From: Raineya sp.
Lineage (GTDB): Bacteria > Bacteroidota > Bacteroidia > Cytophagales > Thermonemataceae
Direction: 5' to 3'
Length of the DNA stretch: 64,000 nucleotides
Assembly: GCA_025454915.1 (NCBI GenBank)
Contig: JALONN010000008.1
Span: 248,001-312,000 of the forward strand
Shown here: positions 1 through 7,513 of the stretch, piece by piece
Layout: each line of letters opens with the position of its first letter
Position numbering within the stretch: the stretch's first letter is position 1
Position numbers and translations under genes: made by a program
The notes under the pieces: generated by a model
Databases searched by the model: none
What the model was told of the DNA's origin: nothing
The model's input: the letters and a program-made list of their open reading frames with translations, nothing else

Positions 1-1829
1 TCAAAATCCGAAATAGTGCTTCCTGTGTAACTGGGTGCAGAATTAACAAGTGAATCTTGGTGAGTACTGATGATGAGTCCACCACCATATGAGAGTGTTG
101 TATAATCGCCAGCATTGTTGTAACCTACACTTTTTCTGTATGGATAGAAGTAATCTGCAATTTTTCCTGTTTTGCCTACATGTAGTGTCAAATCGTTGAT
201 GTCTATGTGGGTGTAATCAGGATTAACAACAATTTTGAAGTATTCATGACTTGTGAAAGCTCCATCTTGGTAATCTATTCTTAAAAGAATTTCAGTATTG
301 TAAGGTGTATTAGAGGCAACTTGAATGCTAAAAGGACTGGAAATGTTATTTTTTACTTCGTTTGTATTCATACTACCTAAATTCACTGTATTAGAAGTAA
401 TGGTTACATAAGGCGAAGGGCTGCTTAAAGTAGCTGTCAGGTTAGATGTAGGAGTGAGTAAATTCTTAAAATCTATTGCCAAATCAGCCTCAAAAGAAGC
501 AAAAGGGTTTGTGTTATTGATAAATCTGGGATTATCTGAACGTACAGCTTTTACATTCGTTTCAGAAACGGCTCTAAATACATTGAGTCTGCCTTTTCCT
601 ATTTGTCCAACAAAACCTGGATTTAATGCATCAATATTATCAGAAGTGGCAATTACTCTTTCCATAATCTGAGAAGCATCTAAAGTCGGAAATTGAGTAC
701 GCATAAGAGCAATTGCTCCTGATACTTGTGGAGCAGCAAAAGATGTTCCATTCATATTGAAGCTCAAAGCAGGAATGTAGGAGTTGTTATTATTAAATAT
801 TCCTGAATATGCACAACAATTGTAATAGGTAGTATGGATAAACTCACTGGGTGCTGTAATATCTACTTCATAATTGTAATTGCTTCCACTCCATTTCGTA
901 TCTGAAGAGGTTGTTCCTGCTACTGAAATTACATTTTTATAGCTTGCAGGCCAATAGCGTCCTGTATTTCCGTCATTTCCTGCAGCAGCTACCATCACAA
1001 CATCTTTATTAATAAAAGCATAATTGACAATATCTTCCCAATATTCATCAGGGTTGCCAGAATATCCAAATGACATATTAATAACTTGTACACCTCTGTC
1101 CGCCAGATAAATCACAGCAGCATCAAAACGAAATATATTGAGAGCATCTGTAATGGCTTTTACGGGTAAATAACGACTGTTATAGCCCACACCAGCAATA
1201 CCAATTCCATTGTTTGGTGTAGCTGCTGCTACACCTGCCACAGCCCCACCATGATAACTAAAAGGGTGAGGTAAGCTCAAGTTGAAATCATTATTACCTA
1301 AATCTATGTAATCGGGGTGTAAATTTCCAATTAAATCTTCGTGAGTTGTCCTAAAACCATAATCAATAATACCAATGACTGTAGAAGGGTTGCCCTGCTG
1401 AATATCCCACGCCTCATATGCTTTTATTTTTCCTAAATAATATTGACTAAAATCGGGGTCTGTAGAAGTAATACTGGGGTCATTAGGCATAAATAAAGGT
1501 TGTGGAATATGAATGGGAGAAACATATTCCAAGGTTTTATCTCCTTTCAAAATAGCCAAAGCCTGTTCAACAGATATATCATTCTTGAGATTAACATAAT
1601 AGATGCGAGATAAATCTACTAAAGGCATTCCACTTTTACTTTTTGCCTTAGCGTCTGGAGCTTGGTGTTTAGGAAATGCTCTTTTAGGAGTTTCGTTGCT
1701 CAATCTAGAAATTTGAGGGGGTAGAATGCCTTGTGTACGAACCTTCACAACAATCTGAGAAGGATGTATATTTTGAGCATTGACTACATTAATCAAAAAA
1801 AAGGCAAGAATCGTAATGATTTTATTCAT
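1..1829 (-). CDS. Secreted subtilisin-like serine protease (S8), C-terminus outside window
   Basis: The reading frame starts at the ATG complementary to 1827-1829 and runs off the left edge without a stop, giving about 609 residues. An N-terminal hydrophobic signal peptide ends near VNAQ. The S8 triad is visible: Asp156 in VIGIIDYGF, His193 in YHGGAVAG and Ser363 in NGTSFAAP; AAAGND carries the oxyanion-hole Asn. The His motif is HGGAVAG rather than the usual HGTHVAG, but the catalytic His is kept. A propeptide-like segment of about 130 residues precedes the catalytic domain, and beta-rich sequence follows it, probably leading to a type IX secretion or other C-terminal domain beyond the window. 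It is divergent from the glycosyltransferase at 1911. Family assignment is firm; substrate is unknown. Confidence 0.93.
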   Translation of the reverse strand, partial: MNKIITILAFFLINVVNAQNIHPSQIVVKVRTQGILPPQISRLSNETPKRAFPKHQAPDAKAKSKSGMPLVDLSRIYYVNLKNDISVEQALAILKGDKTLEYVSPIHIPQPLFMPNDPSITSTDPDFSQYYLGKIKAYEAWDIQQGNPSTVIGIIDYGFRTTHEDLIGNLHPDYIDLGNNDFNLSLPHPFSYHGGAVAGVAAATPNNGIGIAGVGYNSRYLPVKAITDALNIFRFDAAVIYLADRGVQVINMSFGYSGNPDEYWEDIVNYAFINKDVVMVAAAGNDGNTGRYWPASYKNVISVAGTTSSDTKWSGSNYNYEVDITAPSEFIHTTYYNCCAYSGIFNNNNSYIPALSFNMNGTSFAAPQVSGAIALMRTQFPTLDASQIMERVIATSDNIDALNPGFVGQIGKGRLNVFRAVSETNVKAVRSDNPRFINNTNPFASFEADLAIDFKNLLTPTSNLTATLSSPSPYVTITSNTVNLGSMNTNEVKNNISSPFSIQVASNTPYNTEILLRIDYQDGAFTSHEYFKIVVNPDYTHIDINDLTLHVGKTGKIADYFYPYRKSVGYNNAGDYTTLSYGGGLIISTHQDSLVNSAPSYTGSTISDF

Positions 1830-1910
1830 AGTATTGTACTTTAATAAAAGTATTTTGTAAATCTATTAATTTATACTAAAAGTACTTAAAAAGTAAGTTG
1901 ATTTTTCATT

Positions 1911-2669
1911 ATGATAAAAATTTCGGTTAGTATCATTACTCTCAATGAAGAAAAAAATATAGTCAGATGCCTTGAATCTGTAAAAGGCATAGCAGATGAA
2001 GTGGTTGTGGTAGATTCTTTTTCAACAGATAAAACCAAAGAGATTTGTTTACAATATGGAGCAAAATTTATTGAGCAAGCTTTTTTGGGTTATGTGGAAC
2101 AGAAAAACTTCGCAGATGCTCAGGCTGAAAACGACTGGATACTCTCTCTGGATGCAGATGAGGAGCTTTCTGAAAAACTGAAAAAAGAAATTCTAACTGT
2201 TAAAAATGCTCCCACTGCTGATGCCTACGAAATGCCCCGAATGACAAACTACATTGGCAAATGGATTCGACATACAGACTGGTATCCAGACAGAAAAATC
2301 AGACTTTATAACCGAAAAAAAGCCCAGTGGGAAGGAAAAAGTCTGCATGAGCAACTTACTATTCATGCAAATGCCAAGCTGATAAAATTGAAAGGAGATA
2401 TTTTGCATTATAGTTATTATTCTATCCATCAGCACATTGCTCAGTTTAATAAATTTACAGAAATAGGAGCAGAAGAGGCTATTCAGAAAGGTAAAAAAGC
2501 ACCTCTATATAAAATACTTGTCAATCCTATTTGGAAATTTATTTACAGCTATTTTTTGCGTTTAGGGTTTTTAGATGGCTACAAAGGCTTTTTGGTATGT
2601 GCTATTTCTGCTTTTGCAACATTTTGTAAGTATATAAAAATTAGAGAATTACAAAGAAATAAAAAATAA
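1911..2669 (+). CDS. Family 2 glycosyltransferase, LPS core type (WaaE/LgtF-like)
   Basis: This 252-aa protein has a GT-A fold of glycosyltransferase family 2. The N-terminus ISVSIITLNEEKNI is the nucleotide-sugar-binding start of the fold, VVVVDSFSTDKT follows, and LSLDADEEL holds the metal-binding DxD-type motif. The pattern of TDWYPDRKIRLYNR and LHEQL with a hydrophobic C-terminal tail matches the WaaE/KdtX-like beta-glucosyltransferases that modify LPS inner core. Those act on the cytoplasmic side of the inner membrane. No other polysaccharide genes are adjacent, so the acceptor is unknown. The ATG at 1911 follows an AT-rich divergent intergenic region shared with the subtilase. Confidence 0.88.
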   Translation: MIKISVSIITLNEEKNIVRCLESVKGIADEVVVVDSFSTDKTKEICLQYGAKFIEQAFLGYVEQKNFADAQAENDWILSLDADEELSEKLKKEILTVKNAPTADAYEMPRMTNYIGKWIRHTDWYPDRKIRLYNRKKAQWEGKSLHEQLTIHANAKLIKLKGDILHYSYYSIHQHIAQFNKFTEIGAEEAIQKGKKAPLYKILVNPIWKFIYSYFLRLGFLDGYKGFLVCAISAFATFCKYIKIRELQRNKK

Positions 2670-2752
2670 ATAGAATGTTTTGGAAACATTTTTAAAAGCA
2701 AATAAGTTGTGTTTGATAGCTTTGCTATTTTTTTAATCTAACACAATCTGTT

Positions 2753-4195
2753 ATGCAAGAACTAACCCCTATTACAGTTGCCTACGGCGATGGTATCGGT
2801 CCTGAAATTATGGAAGCGACATTAAAAATTTTAATGGCAGCAGGTGCTAAAATAAAGCCAGAAGTTATTGAAATTGGTGAAAAAGTATATCTGCGTGGTA
2901 ATACAGCAGGTATTGAGGAAAGTGCTTGGGAATCGCTTCGTAGAACAAAAGTTTTCTTAAAAGCTCCTATAACAACTCCTCAGGGTGGTGGATTCAAGAG
3001 TTTGAATGTAACGACCCGAAAAATGCTTGGTTTATATGCCAATATTCGTCCTTGCGTTTCATACGCTCCTTATGTAGATACCAAACACCCTGTAATGGAT
3101 GTAATCATTGTTCGTGAGAACGAAGAAGATTTATATGCAGGTATTGAGCATCAACAAACACCTGAGGTAGTACAGTGTTTGAAACTGATTACACGCCCAG
3201 GAACAGAAAAAATTATTCGTTATGCTTTCGAATATGCTCGTCAGTATGGTAGAAAGAAGGTAACGTGTTTCACAAAAGATAATATCATGAAGCAAACAGA
3301 TGGTTTGTTCCATAAAATATTTGATGAAATAGGAACTGAATATCCAGAATTAGAAAAAGAACATTGGATTGTAGATATTGGAGCAGCTAAATTAGCCGAT
3401 ACTCCTGAAGCATTTGATGTAATTGTTATGCCAAATCTTTATGGCGATATTCTTTCGGATGTGGCAGCTCAAATAGCTGGTTCTGTGGGACTTGCAGGTT
3501 CTGCAAATATTGGCGAAGAAGTAGCCATGTTTGAGGCGATTCATGGTTCTGCACCTCGTAGAGCTGGTCAGAATATGGCAAACCCTTCGGGTTTACTTTT
3601 AGGAGCTATTCAGATGCTTGTACACATTGGACAAGGTGATGTGGCTGAAAAAGTACACAACGCTTGGCTTAAGGCTCTTGAAGATGGAATCCATACTTAT
3701 GATATTTTTAAGGAAGGTGTAAGTACAGAAAAAGTAGGTACCAAAGAGTTTGCGGATGCAGTTGTTGCAAGAATAGGACAAAAACCTTCAAAATTAAAAG
3801 CAGTAGATTATTCTCAGGCGAAAGAAGCTATCAAAGTAAAAGTTCGCCCTGCACAGCCAGTAAACATAGAAACCATTGGTTACGATTTATTCTTACATTG
3901 TGATGACAGAGATGCCAATAAACTTGGAAAAGCTCTTGAAAATATCAAAGTAGGAGATTTGCACCTCACCATGATTACCAATCGTGGGGTGAAAGTATAT
4001 CCAAATGGTATGCCCGAAACATTCTGTACTGATCACTGGCGTTGCCGTTACAAAGGAAATGGTGGTGATGTAAGATATTCAGATTTTATTGAATTGCAGA
4101 AAAAAGTAACAGAAGCAGGTTATCAAATCATCAAAACTGAAAACTTATGTAAGTTTGATGGTGTGGAAGCCTTCTCAGCAGGACAAGGTGCTTAA
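2753..4195 (+). CDS. icd: NADP-dependent isocitrate dehydrogenase, Thermus/Rickettsia type
   Basis: A 480-aa cytoplasmic TCA-cycle enzyme converting isocitrate to 2-oxoglutarate and CO2. Residues 1-330 form the isocitrate/isopropylmalate dehydrogenase fold: GDGIGPEI near the N-terminus, the substrate-binding SLNVTTRK and ANIRPC segments, the ENEEDLYAG loop, and the metal-binding aspartates of NLYGDILSD, with EAIHGSAP near the cofactor site. The last about 110 residues (from NIETIGYDLFLHCDDRDANK) are the extra C-terminal domain known from Thermus and Rickettsia enzymes, absent from E. coli Icd. It is monocistronic, bounded downstream by a strong terminator at 4215-4250. Confidence 0.95.
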   Translation: MQELTPITVAYGDGIGPEIMEATLKILMAAGAKIKPEVIEIGEKVYLRGNTAGIEESAWESLRRTKVFLKAPITTPQGGGFKSLNVTTRKMLGLYANIRPCVSYAPYVDTKHPVMDVIIVRENEEDLYAGIEHQQTPEVVQCLKLITRPGTEKIIRYAFEYARQYGRKKVTCFTKDNIMKQTDGLFHKIFDEIGTEYPELEKEHWIVDIGAAKLADTPEAFDVIVMPNLYGDILSDVAAQIAGSVGLAGSANIGEEVAMFEAIHGSAPRRAGQNMANPSGLLLGAIQMLVHIGQGDVAEKVHNAWLKALEDGIHTYDIFKEGVSTEKVGTKEFADAVVARIGQKPSKLKAVDYSQAKEAIKVKVRPAQPVNIETIGYDLFLHCDDRDANKLGKALENIKVGDLHLTMITNRGVKVYPNGMPETFCTDHWRCRYKGNGGDVRYSDFIELQKKVTEAGYQIIKTENLCKFDGVEAFSAGQGA

Positions 4196-4214
4196 TCCTT
4201 TCAGTTTAGAGTTT

Positions 4215-4250
4215 AATCCCTTTTTGGTATTACCAGAAAGGGATTTTTTG
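4215..4250 (+). terminator. Rho-independent terminator after icd
   Basis: A 13-bp stem (4215-4227 with 4233-4245, one G-U wobble), a 5-nt loop and a run of six T (4244-4249) begin 20 bp after the icd stop codon. Confidence 0.9.
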
Positions 4251-4306
4251 TTTTGTAAGATGTTGGAAAATGTGTAGTTTTATTAGTAATATTTAACAAT
4301 AACTAT

Positions 4307-5011
4307 ATGAAAAAAATATTGAATTCTGCCTATAATGTAATCTTAATTTCTTTTCTTATACTTCTTTGCTTTCAAACAAATGCACAAAATAAAGCTGAAT
4401 TAACCATAGTGATTCAAGAATGTCATAGAGATTCGGCTTTAACTTATCTTTCAGAGTTGAAAATACTTAAAAACAATACATACTATACGACATTAACGTC
4501 TGAATTAAGAGGTATAGATATGGAATTTCTTAAAGATTTGGAGTTTGGAACATATACTTTTGTATATAAAACTTTTATTGGAAAGGAGAACACCATAACT
4601 CTAAATATTACAAAAGCTGAAATGTATATTCTAACAATATGTGCTGATTTTATAGATTACTCAAAGGAAAAGTATAAACCAATTATTGATCAACTTGGTG
4701 AAAATGATAGCTATTCAATCATTTTTTCTTCAAATGGCTGCTATCATTCATTTACAACATCTATAATTATCAAAAGAGAAAATAATAGATATTTGATTGT
4801 TTGGGGAGATAAATCTAAAGAACTTAGTAAACAGGATATTGAAAATATAAGGCGTTTTGAAATAGAATTAAATTATGTAAGAGAGTGCTGTTCTACAACA
4901 AATGATATGTATGTGATTAAGTATAAAGAAGTAGAAAAAACAATTCGTGATGGTGGTGGTGGATGGTATGGAGGTCACTATTTAGAAGAGCAACTATTTG
5001 GAAAAAAATGA
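4307..5011 (+). CDS. Secreted hypothetical protein
   Basis: The 234-aa product has a clear signal peptide (hydrophobic VILISFLILLCFQTNAQ) and is predicted to be periplasmic or surface exposed. I do not recognise a family. The segment from residues 27 to 110 reads like a small beta-sandwich (ELTIVIQECHRD, FGTYTFVYKTF), reminiscent of carrier or carboxypeptidase-regulatory-like folds. The C-terminal half has paired cysteines (ECCSTT) and a Gly-rich DGGGGWYGGHY stretch. It stands alone between the icd terminator and a convergent small gene. Function is unknown. Confidence 0.7.
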   Translation: MKKILNSAYNVILISFLILLCFQTNAQNKAELTIVIQECHRDSALTYLSELKILKNNTYYTTLTSELRGIDMEFLKDLEFGTYTFVYKTFIGKENTITLNITKAEMYILTICADFIDYSKEKYKPIIDQLGENDSYSIIFSSNGCYHSFTTSIIIKRENNRYLIVWGDKSKELSKQDIENIRRFEIELNYVRECCSTTNDMYVIKYKEVEKTIRDGGGGWYGGHYLEEQLFGKK

Positions 5012-5028
5012 ATTTTTAGCTTTAAAAT

Positions 5029-5055
5029 TTGTGGCTGGTAATATACCAACCACAA
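5029..5055. terminator. Hairpin between convergent genes, possible bidirectional terminator
   Basis: A 12-bp stem (5029-5040 with 5044-5055, one C/A mismatch) and a 3-nt loop lie between the ends of the secreted protein at 4307 (+) and the small basic protein at 5071 (-). There is no strong T-run on either side, so terminator function is only probable. Confidence 0.5.
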
Positions 5056-5070
5056 GGTAAATGAAGTGTT

Positions 5071-5181
5071 TTAATCTCTTTTAGCAGCGTTTTTCTTCTG
5101 CTGTTTTGCCTCTTTTTTCTCTTTTGCAGTTTTTAGAGGTTCTTTCTTTTTTTCTTTTTTTGCATCTTGACCCTTTGCCAT
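5071..5181 (-). CDS. Small conserved Lys-rich protein (36 aa)
   Basis: Translating the minus strand gives a 36-aa protein beginning MAKGQDAKKEKKKEPLKT and ending NAAKRD, followed by TAA. About half the residues are Lys or Arg. From memory, small proteins starting MAKGQ.SKK...KEP.KT.KEK are recurrent in Bacteroidota genomes and have no assigned role; the charge suggests nucleic-acid or ribosome contact, which is inference. The gene is below usual length cut-offs for gene calling. Confidence 0.65.
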   Translation of the reverse strand: MAKGQDAKKEKKKEPLKTAKEKKEAKQQKKNAAKRD

Positions 5182-5290
5182 GATTGATAAGGTTTATTTG
5201 TTAAGAACTATTGTAAAAATAAAAAAAAATTTTATTTTTTTTTATTTTTAGACATTACAAATGCTAAATATTTAGTAAAATATTGAAACC

Positions 5291-5731
5291 TTAGCCAACC
5301 CAAACACCATCAGCATTATCAAGGAAATCTCTAAATTTTTCTTTTAACTCATTAGAAATATGATTAATAGGATTTAACTTCTTGATTTCATAGAAATAGG
5401 TAACAGCCATTTTACCAAAAGCACTCTTTCCTTCACATAAGCTCTCAAAATCTTCAATATACATATTGGTAATGTCTCCATTATTTGTTTCAATTATCTC
5501 CAACAGAGCTTTGGCGTACTCAACATAATCAATTGTATTGAGAGTAAAGAGGTTGGAGGCTTCTTCTATTTGTTGAGGAGTATTCTCTGAAATACCCTCA
5601 GGCATGGAATTTTCTATAAAATCTTCACTATTGACAAATTTTATTAAATTTTGTTTTGAAGAAAATGTTAGAAGCCCATTTACGCCATGTACATCCTCTT
5701 GATAAATATACCAATTATTTTCTATTTTCAT
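5291..5731 (-). CDS. Hypothetical cytoplasmic protein
   Basis: A 146-aa acidic protein (starting MKIENNWYIYQEDVHG, ending NADGVWVG) without signal peptide or membrane segment. It is probably alpha/beta with a helical C-terminal half. I recognise no family or catalytic motif. It lies upstream of the 36-aa basic protein on the same strand, 109 bp away. It resembles in style the small orphan proteins seen near toxin/immunity loci, but nothing here supports that role. Confidence 0.55.
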   Translation of the reverse strand: MKIENNWYIYQEDVHGVNGLLTFSSKQNLIKFVNSEDFIENSMPEGISENTPQQIEEASNLFTLNTIDYVEYAKALLEIIETNNGDITNMYIEDFESLCEGKSAFGKMAVTYFYEIKKLNPINHISNELKEKFRDFLDNADGVWVG

Positions 5732-5877
5732 TTTGAGCTTATATTTTGAGTAAAAATTAAAAGAACTACATAGGTTGGAGCTATATCAGCTACTTTTTCA
5801 AAGTTTAAATAAAATAAAAATTTTGCATAATTGTGTCATTTTTTACAGAAAAAACATACATTTTTGAAAGACTCGTT

Positions 5878-5885
5878 TATATTTG
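5878..5885 (+). promoter_or_regulatory. Bacteroidota -7 promoter element for the SDR gene
   Basis: TATATTTG matches the TAnnTTTG -7 consensus and ends 18 bp before the ATG at 5904. It overlaps an upstream in-frame TTG, which argues that translation begins at 5904 rather than at that TTG. Confidence 0.55.
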
Positions 5886-5903
5886 CAAAAAACGAATGAG
5901 TCT

Positions 5904-6617
5904 ATGGAAAAAAAAGTAATAGTAGTGACAGGAGGTACAAAAGGGATTGGGAGAGCTATTGTAGAGCATTTTGCTAAAGAAGGTTTTCATGTATTTACCT
6001 GCTCTCGTAAGCCTGAAAATGTAGAAGAACTTACAAAATATATTGAAAAATCCTATCCTAATGCTCAAATTTCAGCTATATCTGCTAACTTATCTGTTAA
6101 AAGTGAAGTTCAACGTTTTGTAGCATTTGTAAAATCAAAAGTTCAAAAAGTAGATGTAATTGTAAATAATACAGGTGTATTTATGCCAGGGCAGGTACAT
6201 AGCGAAGCAGAAGGAGTACTTGAAAGTCAAATAGAAACTAATTTGTATAGTGCTTATCATCTGACAAGAGGGATACTGGATATGATGTTACCTTTTCAAA
6301 AGGGACATATATTTACAATTTGCTCAACAGCAAGCATTACGCCTTATGTAAATGGAGGATCCTATTGTATCTCAAAATATGCTTTGTATGGTATGACAAA
6401 GGTCTTAAGAGAAGAAATGAAGCCCAAAGGAATAAGAGTTACAGCCATTTTGCCAGGGGCAACCCTTACAGATAGCTGGGTTGGTGTCGATTTGCCTCCT
6501 GAACGTTTCATGAAGCCTGAAGATGTAGCTTTGGGAGTTTGGGGAGCTTATCAGATGTCGGAGCAAACGGTTGTAGAAGAAATATTAATCAGACCACAAT
6601 TAGGAGATATAGGTTAG
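5904..6617 (+). CDS. Short-chain dehydrogenase/reductase (SDR)
   Basis: A 237-aa classical SDR, an NAD(P)-dependent oxidoreductase of unknown substrate. The Rossmann dinucleotide motif TGGTKGIG is at residues 9-16, NNTG (88-91) is the NNAG-equivalent, and the catalytic set is Ser141 with Tyr154 and Lys158 in YCISK. LPGATLT is the PG motif after strand 6. A frame extension to TTG at 5883 exists but overlaps the likely promoter, so I chose ATG 5904. The CPBP membrane protein follows 122 bp downstream on the same strand with no visible terminator between. Confidence 0.9.
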   Translation: MEKKVIVVTGGTKGIGRAIVEHFAKEGFHVFTCSRKPENVEELTKYIEKSYPNAQISAISANLSVKSEVQRFVAFVKSKVQKVDVIVNNTGVFMPGQVHSEAEGVLESQIETNLYSAYHLTRGILDMMLPFQKGHIFTICSTASITPYVNGGSYCISKYALYGMTKVLREEMKPKGIRVTAILPGATLTDSWVGVDLPPERFMKPEDVALGVWGAYQMSEQTVVEEILIRPQLGDIG

Positions 6618-6739
6618 GAGTTAGATTTTAGAAATCAGATATGAGAAAAAAGAGGAAGTAGGAGATAAGAAAAAAGAAATAAAAACTACTCATTCATTTA
6701 TTATTTTATTCAATCATAAATATTTAAACAGCTTAAATT

Positions 6740-7459
6740 TTGAATTTTGAATTAGATGCTCGTTCGTTAGAGGCTGTTTTGGCTCTAACAAGCGTAACAG
6801 TTGGCTTTATAGCATATTGGTTTATCAGTCAATCAGCTATTATGGAAAATTATTTTTCTGCTCGTTATCCAAACCCTGATAAACAAATATTGTATTTTGT
6901 TCTTTTTCAGCGTTATACAGGTGTTGCTTTTTTAGGAATATTGCCTACAATTGTAATGTTTACCTTTTTGGGAAAAACGTGGGCTGATTATGGTGTAAAA
7001 AGTCCTGAAAGCCTTGAAACGTTGTGGTGGATACTGGGACTTGTAAGTCTAGTGATTCCTATCAATTATTTCAATGCTAAAAAAGCGGATAATTTACTGG
7101 TATATCCACAAATACGTTCTAAATATTGGACAATCAAAGTGTTTGTACACGAATACTCCAGTTGGATAGCTTATTTATTGGCTTATGAGCTACTTTTCAG
7201 AGGTTTTTTGCTATTTTCTGTGTACAGAGTAGCAGGAGCTTGGACAGCCATGCTTGTAAATGTAGCTATTTATGCCATTGCTCATGTACCCAAAGGTCAG
7301 AAAGAAGCTGTTGGAGCCATTCCTTTGGGAATGTTGTTATCCTATTTAACCCTCAAAACAGGTGATATCTGGATCGCTGTGATAGTACATATTGCTCTTG
7401 CTCTTAGCAATTCATTCTTTTCTTTTCTGGCACAACCTGCTATGTATTACAAAAAATAA
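6740..7459 (+). CDS. CPBP-family intramembrane protein (CAAX protease-like), altered motif 1
   Basis: A 239-aa polytopic membrane protein with about six to seven hydrophobic segments. The C-terminal half carries CPBP/Abi motifs: AYELLFRG in place of EExxxRG, then NVAIYAIAHVP (His motif 2) and IAVIVHIALALSNS (motif 3). The first Glu of motif 1, usually needed to activate water in Rce1-type proteases, is Tyr here, so activity may be changed or lost. No ATG precedes the first membrane segment: a stop sits at 6734-6736 and translation appears to begin at TTG 6740. The first in-frame ATG would delete the first helix. Confidence 0.78.
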   Translation: MNFELDARSLEAVLALTSVTVGFIAYWFISQSAIMENYFSARYPNPDKQILYFVLFQRYTGVAFLGILPTIVMFTFLGKTWADYGVKSPESLETLWWILGLVSLVIPINYFNAKKADNLLVYPQIRSKYWTIKVFVHEYSSWIAYLLAYELLFRGFLLFSVYRVAGAWTAMLVNVAIYAIAHVPKGQKEAVGAIPLGMLLSYLTLKTGDIWIAVIVHIALALSNSFFSFLAQPAMYYKK

Positions 7460-7495
7460 TAAGCAGATACACAAAAGTAGTGTATCTGCTTATTA
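7457..7495. terminator. Bidirectional terminator between CPBP gene and M16 peptidase gene
   Basis: A perfect 16-bp stem (7457-7472 with 7480-7495) and a 7-nt loop overlap the CPBP stop codon and lie 18 bp past the M16 stop on the other strand. Confidence 0.85.
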
Positions 7496-7513
7496 ACAGG
7501 CATACAAAAAATA

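Noticed and set aside
454..672. Plus-strand open frame of 72 codons in the subtilase gene
   Set aside because: Antisense to the catalytic domain of the subtilase, which keeps its motifs through the region.
5883..5903. TTG start seven codons upstream for the SDR gene
   Set aside because: It overlaps the TATATTTG -7 element, so it is probably not transcribed; ATG 5904 gives the normal SDR N-terminus.
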